A DNA stretch of 19,259 nucleotides from JALONO01 sp038209965. Its GTDB lineage: Bacteria; Bacteroidota; Bacteroidia; Cytophagales; Thermoflexibacteraceae. A program made the position numbers and the translations under genes. The notes below the pieces were generated by a model, which saw only the letters and a list, made by a program, of their open reading frames with translations, was not told where the DNA came from and made no database searches. Positions 5,969-13,247 of this stretch are shown here, in pieces; position 1 is the first letter of the stretch; every line of letters starts with the position of its first letter. Location: assembly GCA_038209965.1 (NCBI GenBank), contig JBBQXF010000094.1:1-19259 (forward strand), in the 5' to 3' direction.

Positions 5969-8479
5969 TTATTTTTCCTTGATGGTTTTCTTGGGAGAAG
6001 CCGCTTTTTTGGTAGCTCCCTCGACTTTAGTAGGAGCAGTTTTTTTGGTCGCTCCCGCAACCGCACTGGCTCTTACGGCTGGCGCTTTCTTGGCGGCCGG
6101 GGCCTTTTTGAACGCCGAAGTGGCGGCGGGTTTTTTAAAGCTGGTCTTGGGCTTGCCGGCCGGCTTTTTGTCTTCGGTTTTGGCGGCTGCTTTCTTACTG
6201 TCCGGGGCAGCGTCGGCCAAAGCCAAACATTCTTCCAAAGTCAAGTTGGCGGCATCCTTGTCCTTGGGGATCTTGACGTTCAACTTGCCCACGGCCAGAT
6301 AAGGCCCCCAGCGGCCGTTCAATATGCGCACATCCGGGTTTTCGGGAAACGATTTGATCATCTTCTCCGCATCGGCCTTGCGCTTGGCTTCCATCACCAC
6401 TATGGCCATTTCTTCGTTCACCGAGTAGGGATCCACCTCTTTGGGCAGCGAATAAAATTGGCTGTTGTGTTGGAGATAGGGCCCAAAACGCCCCACATTG
6501 GCCACGATTTTCTTACCCTCCAACTGGCCCACCTCGCGGGGCAATTTGAACAGTTCGATGGCTTCGGCCAATGTGATGGTCTCGAGCAACTGCCCTTTGC
6601 GCAGGCTGGCAAAACGGGGCTTTTCTTCGCCCTCGCCCCCGATTTGGGCAATGGGCCCATAGCGGCCCAACCGGGCAATGATTTCCTTGCCCGACACTGG
6701 ATCAAAACCGAGTTTGCGTTCGCCCGAGGATCGATCGGCGTTTTCGGCGGTTTTTTCCACTTGGGTATGAAACCCTTGGTAGAAATCGCTCAACATCCGC
6801 ACCCACTTGGTTTTTCCGTCGGCAATGTCGTCAAACTCTTTCTCGACATTGGCGGTAAACGAATAATCGATAATGTTGGGAAAATTGCTGACCAGAAAAT
6901 CGTTCACCACCATGGCCAAATCGGTTGGAAAAAGCTTGGCTTTTTCGGCCCCGGTAATCTCGGTTTTGGTCAGGGAACTGATTTCGTTGTTTTTGAGCGT
7001 ATGTTCTTGGTATTTGCGCTCACGGCCTTCGCGCGATTCCTTGATCACGTAGCCGCGTTCTTGAATCGTGCCAATGGTTGGCGCGTAGGTAGAAGGCCGA
7101 CCGATGCCCATTTCTTCCAATTTTTTTACCAGGCTGGCTTCGGTGTAGCGAGGACTGGGCCGGCTGAACTTTTCGGTGCCCCGCATGTAGTTGAGCGGCA
7201 GTACTTGACCGATATTGAGCGGGGGCAACATGCCCTTCTGTTCGCCTTCTTCGGTCTCGTCGTCGTTATCTTCCAAATATACTTTCAAAAAGCCATCAAA
7301 ACGGATGACTTCGCCCGTGGCCTCCAGCGTTTCGGGCGTGGTGGAAATGGCAATGGTGGCAATGGTGCGCTCCAGTTGGGCATCGGCCATTTGGGAGGCG
7401 ATGGCCCGCTTCCAGATCAGTTCATAGAGCCGCTGCTCATTGCGGTCTGCCCCGGCCTGCAAAGTGGCAAAACTGGTGGGGCGGATGGCTTCGTGGGCCT
7501 CTTGGGCCGACTCCGATTTGGTCTTGTAGCGGCGGATCTGCAAATATTGCTCCCCGTACTCGCTCCGGATTTGGGCAGCGGCCGCGTTGACTGCATCCTC
7601 CGACAGGTTCAGGGAGTCGGTCCGCATATAAGAAATGTGGCCAGCTTCGTAGAGTTTTTGGGCCAACCGCATCGTTTGCGAAACTGAAAAACTCAACTTG
7701 CGGCTGGCCTCCTGTTGCAAAGTAGAAGTGGTGAACGGGGCCGCCGGGGTCTTTTTGACCGGCTTTTTCTCTAATCCCTTGATACTGAACTCCGCCCCGA
7801 TGCACCGTTGGAGAAAATCCAGTGCTTCCCCTTCTTTGGCAAAACGCTTGGGCAGTTCGGCGGCCAGTTCTTTGCCCTTATCGAGAGTAAAATAGGCATT
7901 GACCTTATAATCGGAAGTGGAATTGAACCGCTCTATTTCGCGTTCGCGCTCTACCACAAACCGCATGGCCACCGATTGTACCCGGCCGGCTGAAAGCCCC
8001 GCCTTGACTTTTTTCCACAAAATGGGCGAAAGCTCAAAACCAACGAGCCGATCCAAAATCCGCCGGGCTTGCTGGGCATTGACCAAATCAATATCGATGG
8101 TGCGGGGCGACTGAATGGCCTTTTGGATGGCGGTTTTGGTAATCTCCCGGAAAACAATCCGTTTGATCTTGGCCTCCGACAAACCCAGTGCCTCTTTCAA
8201 GTGCCACGAAATAGCCTCGCCCTCGCGGTCATCGTCAGTCGCCAACCAGACTACTTCCGAGCTCTTAGCCAATTTGGTCAATTGATTAACGAGTTCTCGT
8301 TTGTCTTCTGATACTTCGTAGAGTGGATTGAAATCATTTTCAATTTCAATGGCATTATCGCTCTTGGGAAGATCGCGCACGTGCCCATAGCTTGACCGGA
8401 CGGTATAATCACTACCGAGGTATCCTTCAATCGTTTTGGCCTTGGCAGGCGACTCCACAATCACTAAATTTTTGGGCAT
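5969..8479 (-). CDS. topA: DNA topoisomerase I
   Basis: Type IA topoisomerase that relaxes negative supercoils by a transient 5'-phosphotyrosine link. In the 836-residue product the Toprim domain is at the N-terminus, with E9 in LVIVESPAKAKT and the acidic cluster TDDDREGEAISW (81-92). The active-site tyrosine is Y284 in ISYMRTDS. RPSTYAPTIGTIQERGYV (461-478) belongs to the core. The C-terminal part has three repeats with GRYGP, GRFGPY and GRWGPY, and no Cys4 zinc fingers. The final 77 residues are a low-complexity tail of about 22 lysines and 20 alanines, like a histone H1 tail and likely to bind DNA. The ATG at 8479 was chosen over an upstream in-frame TTG at 8524 because MPKNLVIVES is the standard N-terminus and the upstream codon overlaps the -7 box. 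Confidence 0.97.
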   Translation of the reverse strand: MPKNLVIVESPAKAKTIEGYLGSDYTVRSSYGHVRDLPKSDNAIEIENDFNPLYEVSEDKRELVNQLTKLAKSSEVVWLATDDDREGEAISWHLKEALGLSEAKIKRIVFREITKTAIQKAIQSPRTIDIDLVNAQQARRILDRLVGFELSPILWKKVKAGLSAGRVQSVAMRFVVEREREIERFNSTSDYKVNAYFTLDKGKELAAELPKRFAKEGEALDFLQRCIGAEFSIKGLEKKPVKKTPAAPFTTSTLQQEASRKLSFSVSQTMRLAQKLYEAGHISYMRTDSLNLSEDAVNAAAAQIRSEYGEQYLQIRRYKTKSESAQEAHEAIRPTSFATLQAGADRNEQRLYELIWKRAIASQMADAQLERTIATIAISTTPETLEATGEVIRFDGFLKVYLEDNDDETEEGEQKGMLPPLNIGQVLPLNYMRGTEKFSRPSPRYTEASLVKKLEEMGIGRPSTYAPTIGTIQERGYVIKESREGRERKYQEHTLKNNEISSLTKTEITGAEKAKLFPTDLAMVVNDFLVSNFPNIIDYSFTANVEKEFDDIADGKTKWVRMLSDFYQGFHTQVEKTAENADRSSGERKLGFDPVSGKEIIARLGRYGPIAQIGGEGEEKPRFASLRKGQLLETITLAEAIELFKLPREVGQLEGKKIVANVGRFGPYLQHNSQFYSLPKEVDPYSVNEEMAIVVMEAKRKADAEKMIKSFPENPDVRILNGRWGPYLAVGKLNVKIPKDKDAANLTLEECLALADAAPDSKKAAAKTEDKKPAGKPKTSFKKPAATSAFKKAPAAKKAPAVRASAVAGATKKTAPTKVEGATKKAASPKKTIKEK

Positions 8480-8521
8480 CGGTGCGGTTGTTTTAAGTAC
8501 TGGGACAACTTCGTTTGGCCA

Positions 8522-8529
8522 CAAAGGTA
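8522..8529 (-). promoter_or_regulatory. -7 box of topA
   Basis: Minus-strand TACCTTTG matches TAnnTTTG exactly and is identical to the rnpB box. It predicts a leader of about 36 bases before the ATG at 8479. No convincing -33 TTG at the usual distance. Confidence 0.5.
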
Positions 8530-8623
8530 GTAAACGCCGGGATTTTTCGGGACGAAGTTGACAAATTTACAGTTTTGCCGACTTTGACAAGCGAGCGATG
8601 GTCTTATTGATCTTAAATTCTTT

Positions 8624-8631
8624 TACTTTTG
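8624..8631 (+). promoter_or_regulatory. -7 box of the GH3 gene
   Basis: TACTTTTG matches TAnnTTTG exactly and would give a leader of about 26 bases before the ATG at 8663. A TTG at 8607-8609 is only 14 bases upstream, closer than usual for a -33 element. Confidence 0.5.
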
Positions 8632-8662
8632 ACTTCCAATCTCGATCATACAAAGACCCTCC

Positions 8663-10396
8663 ATGAACAAGCTAGCCTGTTTGATACTCATCTTTTGTGG
8701 CATACAACTAAACGCACGCTCGCAAGATTTGTTTCCCGGGGCCAACCAGCACTGGGCCGATTCAGTGTTTAATACTTTATCAATAGACCAAAAAATTGGC
8801 CAACTGATGATGCCACGTGGCAATTATTCGGGGCAAGTCTATGACACCGCCCGTCTGTACCGGATCGTGCGCGATTACCACGTGGGTGGGCTGGTGATGT
8901 TTGCGGGCCAACCCATCAACCAGGCCCGACTGGTCAACCAATTGCAAGGCATGGCCAAAGTGCCGCTGTTCATCGGGATGGACCTGGAATGGGGCCTAGC
9001 CATGCGCTTGGACAGCACGGTGCGTTTCCCCTACGCCATGACCTTGGGTGCCATGCGCGGCCAGACCGAGCTGCTGGAGGAGATGGGCGTGCAAGTGGCC
9101 CAACAGTGCCGACGGATGGGCGTGCACATCAACTACGCGCCAGTGGTGGATGTGAACAACAATCCCAGCAACCCGGTCATCAATTTCCGTTCTTTTGGTG
9201 AAAATCCCCAAGCAGTGGCCAACAAAGCCGTGGCCTACATGCGGGGGTTGCAGCGCGGGGGGGTAATCACCTCCGCCAAGCATTTCCCCGGCCACGGCGA
9301 CACGGGCACTGACTCCCATTACGACCTGCCCCTGATCACCCACGGCCGCCCCCGGTTGGACAGCGTCGAGTTGTTTCCCTTCCGCGAGCTGATCAAAAAT
9401 GGCTTGCAGGGAATAATGGTGGCCCATTTGAGTATTCCCTCGCTTGACGATACCAAGAACTTGGCTTCTACCATGTCCAAAAAAATCGTGACCGATTTGC
9501 TGCGCAATGACATGGGATTCAAGGGTTTGATCTTTACCGATGCGATGGACATGCAAGGTGCGGTCAAATATTTTCCCGAGGGCACCGCCAATGTCAAGGC
9601 GCTATTGGCTGGCAATGATGTCTTGGAAACGCTATTTGATGTGCCCGCTGCCTTTAGTGCCATTAAAAAGGCATTGGAAAATGGCGAGATCAGCCAAACC
9701 GAGATCGATGGCCGGGTGAAGACCATCTTGCGGGCCAAAGCTTGGGCCGGGCTGGACAAATACCAGCCCATCGCGACCAATAACCTACTGGCCGATCTCA
9801 ATCCGGCGGTTTCGGCGACCCTGAACCAAATGTTGGCCGACAAGACCATCACGGTGCTCCGCAACCAAAAAAATGTGCTCCCGCTCAAAAAAGCCGAGCA
9901 ACTGAAAATTGCGACCCTGCAAATTGGCACTCCTTCGGCCAGTGCCGCCCAGCCCAAAGATTTTCAGCAGGCTTTCAATGCGCAGGGCAATATGGCCCAT
10001 TTCCAATTGAACGATAAATCTGGGGCGGAAGCCATTGCCAAAGTGCGCCAAGACCTGAAAAGGTATGACTTGGTAATTGTGGCGGTGGATGGCATGAGCA
10101 TCCGCCCAGCCAAAAACTACAACATTGCCCCTTCAACCCAACAATTGGTGAAGGAGTTTGCCAACTCTCTCAAAGCGATTGTCGTGGTTTTTGGCAATGC
10201 CTACACCTTGGACAAGTTTGAAAACTTGGGCAAGGCGCAAGCATTGGTGTTGACGTATCAAGAAGGCAAAGAGCAACAGAAAGCGGCGGCCAAACTGATT
10301 TTCGGGGCCATTGGTGCGCAGGGCAAGCTCCCGGTTTCGGTGAACCAAACCTACCGATACGGCAACGGATTATCCACGGAAGCTCTGAAAAAGTAG
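8663..10396 (+). CDS. Exported glycoside hydrolase family 3 protein, NagZ-like beta-N-acetylhexosaminidase
   Basis: Enzymes of this group remove N-acetylglucosamine from peptidoglycan fragments or chitin oligosaccharides. The 577-residue product has a signal peptide (about residues 1-20, CLILIFCGIQLNARS then Q). The GH3 N-terminal barrel carries KHFPGHGDTGTDSHY (206-220), the NagZ signature whose D217/H219 pair serves as the unusual acid/base, and the nucleophile D293 in IFTDAMDM. A GH3 C-terminal domain follows (about 385-565). Many Bacteroidota proteins with this layout continue into a class C beta-lactamase-like domain of some 350 residues. This one stops after the GH3 domains, and only 54 bases separate it from the next, convergent gene. 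It is divergent from topA. Exported location suggests a role in wall turnover or scavenging, which is inference. Confidence 0.88.
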   Translation: MNKLACLILIFCGIQLNARSQDLFPGANQHWADSVFNTLSIDQKIGQLMMPRGNYSGQVYDTARLYRIVRDYHVGGLVMFAGQPINQARLVNQLQGMAKVPLFIGMDLEWGLAMRLDSTVRFPYAMTLGAMRGQTELLEEMGVQVAQQCRRMGVHINYAPVVDVNNNPSNPVINFRSFGENPQAVANKAVAYMRGLQRGGVITSAKHFPGHGDTGTDSHYDLPLITHGRPRLDSVELFPFRELIKNGLQGIMVAHLSIPSLDDTKNLASTMSKKIVTDLLRNDMGFKGLIFTDAMDMQGAVKYFPEGTANVKALLAGNDVLETLFDVPAAFSAIKKALENGEISQTEIDGRVKTILRAKAWAGLDKYQPIATNNLLADLNPAVSATLNQMLADKTITVLRNQKNVLPLKKAEQLKIATLQIGTPSASAAQPKDFQQAFNAQGNMAHFQLNDKSGAEAIAKVRQDLKRYDLVIVAVDGMSIRPAKNYNIAPSTQQLVKEFANSLKAIVVVFGNAYTLDKFENLGKAQALVLTYQEGKEQQKAAAKLIFGAIGAQGKLPVSVNQTYRYGNGLSTEALKK

Positions 10397-10450
10397 CGGG
10401 GTTTGGCCTTGGCCGGCCGGAGATTGGGCAAACGAACACTAGCAGCCGTT

Positions 10451-10675
10451 TTACTTAACTGGTGATGGCTTGCCCTTGCCGCCCGTCACAAATTTGACTT
10501 GGGCTTCGGCCGGGGTGGAGAGGCTATCGGCGGTTTGGGCAGTTGCACTGGGCCGTGCTTTGGCCCATCCGTCTTGATCAAGGAAAAGCGGGGGCTGATC
10601 GAGCGCGCTGCTTGTCTGGTTGCGCAATAAAAGCACAAGCCCTATACATGCCAACAAAACGAGCAGCTTTCGCAT
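10451..10675 (-). CDS. Small exported or membrane-anchored protein, unknown function
   Basis: The product has 74 residues: MRKLLVLLACIGLVLLL is a typical signal peptide or membrane anchor, followed by about 55 polar residues with many Pro, Ser, Thr and Ala and a Lys/Gly-rich end. The cysteine at residue 10 lies inside the hydrophobic core and does not make a standard lipobox. I do not recognise the family. The ATG at 10675 was preferred over an in-frame TTG at 10705 because it starts exactly at a signal-like sequence. It is convergent with the GH3 gene, 54 bases away, and no convincing promoter box was found upstream. The composition and the clean signal peptide favour a real gene, but homologue support would be needed to be certain. 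Confidence 0.5.
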   Translation of the reverse strand: MRKLLVLLACIGLVLLLRNQTSSALDQPPLFLDQDGWAKARPSATAQTADSLSTPAEAQVKFVTGGKGKPSPVK

Positions 10676-10769
10676 AATCAACGTTTTTATGGTAGTATAG
10701 GGCAATACTTGTGCCAGTAAACTTTATGGATACCAGATGGAATGTAAATAATCCATTGGTTGGGTGTTA

Positions 10770-10793
10770 GACAGGCCTGTCAACTTGGACAGG
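10770..10793. repeat. Palindrome with a third half-site
   Basis: GACAGGCCTGTC (10770-10781) is a perfect 12-base palindrome; after six bases GACAGG occurs again (10788-10793). The middle CCTGTC can pair with either flanking copy. It lies in the 196-base spacer between two minus-strand exported-protein genes. Could be an operator or chance. Confidence 0.4.
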
Positions 10794-10871
10794 TGTAGCG
10801 GGCAAGGGAAGTGTAGTTGTTCTCAGTTTTTCGTAGCGGCGGTTTGCCCTGCCCAAAAAACGGGTACCCAT

Positions 10872-11474
10872 TTATTTAACCAGTTCAAAAGTTTCTTTTA
10901 CTTCTTGCTTGCCAGCGGTCAATACAAAGGTGTATTTGCCAGCGGGCAGTTTGTTCAAGTCAAAGAAACGGTAATAGTCCTCCGAGGTAGTGAAAGAACT
11001 GTGCACTTCCTCGCCCTTTGCATCCAGCACTTGGATGTTCACGGTCTCAATGTCAAAATTGTTGAAATAGCTCAGGTGGGCAAAACCTTGGCCACCCGCC
11101 GCTGACACCCGCATCACCAAATTGGTTTCGGGCATTCCGAGCATCACCACTTCACGGGTGCTGGCTTTTTGGCCATCCGCCGATACTTCAAACACATACC
11201 TGTCCGCCTTTACATTGCGCAGGTTGTACACGCGGGCCACGTCTTGGCCACCTTCGATCATTTCAGTGTGCAGCAACTGCCCTTCGTTGTCCTTGATGCT
11301 CACTTTCATTTGGCTTGCACCGTTTTTGGGGCAGCTAAACAGTACCCGCGACGATTGTTTCAACGGCAGTACCGTGTAATTGGTGGCCGGTCGATCTTGC
11401 CCGAGGGCTGCATTGGTCAGGCCCAGCACTCCCGCGAGACCCAACATTACTGAAATCTTGATACTCGTTTTCAT
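10872..11474 (-). CDS. Exported protein with two duplicated beta-rich modules
   Basis: The 200-residue product starts with a clear signal peptide (residues 1-25, ending TNAALGQ). The mature part consists of two related segments, 55-111 and 144-199. They align over their length: a strand, a turn with D-x-x-G (DNEG and DAKG), an H, then R-x-Y/F-x-L (RVYNL and RFFDL), A-x-x-Y-x-F (ADRYVF and AGKYTF) and a final strand. The layout fits two small immunoglobulin-like or FN3-like sandwiches, similar in style to DUF3244 or carboxypeptidase-regulatory-like modules of Bacteroidota. There is one cysteine (C48) after the signal. The gene is preceded by an exact -7 box and a very AT-rich spacer. Function is unknown; a structural, adhesive or stress-related surface role is a guess. 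The ATG at 11474 is the only one before the signal peptide. Confidence 0.8.
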   Translation of the reverse strand: MKTSIKISVMLGLAGVLGLTNAALGQDRPATNYTVLPLKQSSRVLFSCPKNGASQMKVSIKDNEGQLLHTEMIEGGQDVARVYNLRNVKADRYVFEVSADGQKASTREVVMLGMPETNLVMRVSAAGGQGFAHLSYFNNFDIETVNIQVLDAKGEEVHSSFTTSEDYYRFFDLNKLPAGKYTFVLTAGKQEVKETFELVK

Positions 11475-11684
11475 AATTGTAATTTGTTAAATAAAAGCCT
11501 TTACTTTAAAGCTTTCCACAAAATTATATCATAAAATTTAAAATATCATAATTAATTTTTGTTAACACATATAACTAATTGATTTTCAAATACAAAAAAA
11601 TTAAATTTGCTATTATTCTAAATATTTATTGAAATATTGCGCTATTGTTAATAAATATCGTTAAAATATTAATTACTCATAAAA
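11475..11684. other. Very AT-rich spacer
   Basis: About 210 bases composed mostly of A and T, with no credible gene on either strand. It holds the promoter of the 10872-11474 gene near one end and stops at the terminator of the 11736-12605 gene at the other. The contrast with the flanking coding DNA is sharp. Confidence 0.6.
11519..11526 (-). promoter_or_regulatory. -7 box of the duplicated-module protein gene
   Basis: Minus-strand TAATTTTG matches TAnnTTTG exactly, giving a leader of about 38 bases before the ATG at 11474. The AT-rich surroundings raise the chance of a random match, and there is no TTG at -33. Confidence 0.45.
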
Positions 11685-11717
11685 TAAAAAAGGGCAATGC
11701 CTGTTTGGCAATGCCCT
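11685..11717 (-). terminator. Rho-independent terminator after the 11736-12605 gene
   Basis: On the minus strand an 11-bp stem with one T-T mismatch (11717-11707 with 11701-11691) closes a 5-base loop and is followed by TTTTTTATTTTAT. It begins 18 bases after the stop codon. Confidence 0.82.
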
Positions 11718-11735
11718 TCAATGACTTTGGCCAGC

Positions 11736-12605
11736 TTACTTTGTATCAACCTCTAGGTAAAGCAGGGCCGATTCTTCCAGATTGGCCGATAAATTCAGGC
11801 GCTTTTCGCGCAGGCCGTCGTCTATGATGAGCACCAAGTTGGCTGGCGGCTTGGCCCCGTGCCGTTCGGCAAACACCACGAGGTACTGTTGTTCATCTTG
11901 GGGAACTAAGCGCAACCGCAGGCGCTTGGCGGTATCGCGCAAGTTATAGCGCTGCAAAATCCAGTTGCCATTGCAGTTGATGGATATCATATCACCGTCT
12001 TGGTCTGGGCCGATCACCTGCAAAGTCAAATCATAGCTGCGAATCTTGATCGACTTGCTGGGTTTTAAGCGCCGATCCAGAAAACGGGTGGGCCGGCCTT
12101 TGTCATATTCCAACTGGATGGGCCGGGTCTGGCATTTTTCCAGATAGATGGTCCCCGGCACACAGGGTTCGCCGCTCTGGCTGTCCACTCCCTCCCATTC
12201 GCCACTGAGCTGGCATTGCACTTCTTCGTCGGGACGCACCAGCTTCAGCCGCCCTTTTTTGAGGCAGTAATCGGTGCTCGGATCCACCTCGTTTTGGTAT
12301 TCCAGCATCTTGGTTTCGCGAAAGGACACATAGCCCTGGGCATCCAATTGCCCCTCAATGGCAAAACGGGCCGCGTAGCGTTTCCGGCCTTGGCCGGCTG
12401 AAGAATAGGAAGTGCCGGTCACGACATTACCCTCCACCCTCAGATCCAGTTCGAAGTAATAGGCAGTAGATACCAAGCCGGCGTCCATGTGTTGGGTGAG
12501 CCGGCCCCGCCACCGCCCGGCCACTAGGGCGGCCATCGGATCGGCAGCCATCAAATCAGCTAATAGCAATAAAAAGACCAGCAAAAACGATAAACGTAAC
12601 CACAT
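11736..12605 (-). CDS. Exported two-domain protein, unknown function
   Basis: The 289-residue product begins with MWLRLSFLLVFLLLLADLMA, a signal peptide or anchor. The N-terminal domain (about 25-155) is a run of beta strands starting with AGRWRGRLTQ and including GNVVTGTSYS and GYVSFRETKML, a style seen in lipocalin-like or 'avidin-like' barrels. The C-terminal domain (about 190-285) contains YDLTLQVIGPDQDGDMIS, NGNWILQRYNL, then PPANLVLIIDDGLREKRLNL. I recall this D-x-D-G-D to PPN-x-x-x-IDDG pattern from C-terminal domains of other Bacteroidota surface proteins, but cannot name a family. Three cysteines lie in the centre. The ATG at 12605 was chosen over a TTG at 12632 because it starts at the signal peptide. 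It ends at a good terminator. The role is unknown. Confidence 0.72.
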   Translation of the reverse strand: MWLRLSFLLVFLLLLADLMAADPMAALVAGRWRGRLTQHMDAGLVSTAYYFELDLRVEGNVVTGTSYSSAGQGRKRYAARFAIEGQLDAQGYVSFRETKMLEYQNEVDPSTDYCLKKGRLKLVRPDEEVQCQLSGEWEGVDSQSGEPCVPGTIYLEKCQTRPIQLEYDKGRPTRFLDRRLKPSKSIKIRSYDLTLQVIGPDQDGDMISINCNGNWILQRYNLRDTAKRLRLRLVPQDEQQYLVVFAERHGAKPPANLVLIIDDGLREKRLNLSANLEESALLYLEVDTK

Positions 12606-13247
12606 GTACAAGTAAGGAAAAAAAGTGAACAAAAGGGCAGCTAATCAATTGACCAACAACTAGGTAAAATCTAGCCATCAGCAAGAAAATGAGTAATTAT
12701 TAGTCGCAATTTAGGGAAAAATTCAAAAAACAATCGGCAAAAAGAATAATTTTGCTGTGATGCTTAACACTGTGTAAACTTGATTTATATCCGTGCCAAG
12801 CACGCTGGTGCAAGATTTTGGGGGAAATTGGCCTTCAAAATACTTTGTCGTTCGTTGGGCTTAACTTCCCTGTGGGGGGCATTTGCCAAGCGGGCGGCGT
12901 TGGCTGGTAGAATCCCGCTACCCCAAGACGATTTGCAGTATTTCAAGTCCCGGTTCTCCATAAAAATCAAACCCAAGCTCAATGATGGTGGCACATGCCC
13001 ATTAATAGGCAGTGGCTGCCAGCGACACCAAGGTTGGAACCGGGCGATACAAGCCAGTGAATAGAACTGAAAATTGGTCGGAATCCTTATTTACTTCCCA
13101 ATCAGTGGCCCGGATAGGCCAAGTTGGCCGCCCCGGACGGCCAAACCACAACAAATCGCCCCGTGGACTTGGCAAATTCAAATGCTTTCACCAAAATTGT
13201 AGTAATTACCCACTGGGTATTCCACCTTCATCCAAAAGACATCAATT
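12606..13247. other. Gene-poor interval of about 640 bases
   Basis: Divergent spacer between the 11736-12605 gene and the oxidoreductase. It should hold both promoters, yet I found no exact TAnnTTTG box next to either start. Frames open on both strands (for example 12785-12994 minus and 12780-13064 plus) have no signal peptide, no domain and untypical composition, so I do not call them genes. The part from about 12800 to 12990 has a coding-like base composition unlike the AT-rich sequence just before it, and might be a gene remnant or a dispersed repeat. A near-perfect dyad lies at 12764-12778. Confidence 0.5.
12764..12778. promoter_or_regulatory. Dyad-symmetric site, possible operator
   Basis: TTAACACTGTGTAAA is symmetric as TT.ACAC.GTGT.AA about its central base. 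It is in the divergent spacer, about 160 bases upstream of the 11736-12605 gene start. No known regulator consensus is claimed. Confidence 0.3.

Noticed and set aside
6458..7687. Long plus-strand open frame (409 codons) opposite topA
   Set aside because: Shadow of topA; no domain, and topA is unambiguous on the other strand.
12785..12994. Minus-strand frame of 69 codons in the gene-poor spacer
   Set aside because: No signal peptide or domain; kept only as part of a possible repeat or remnant.
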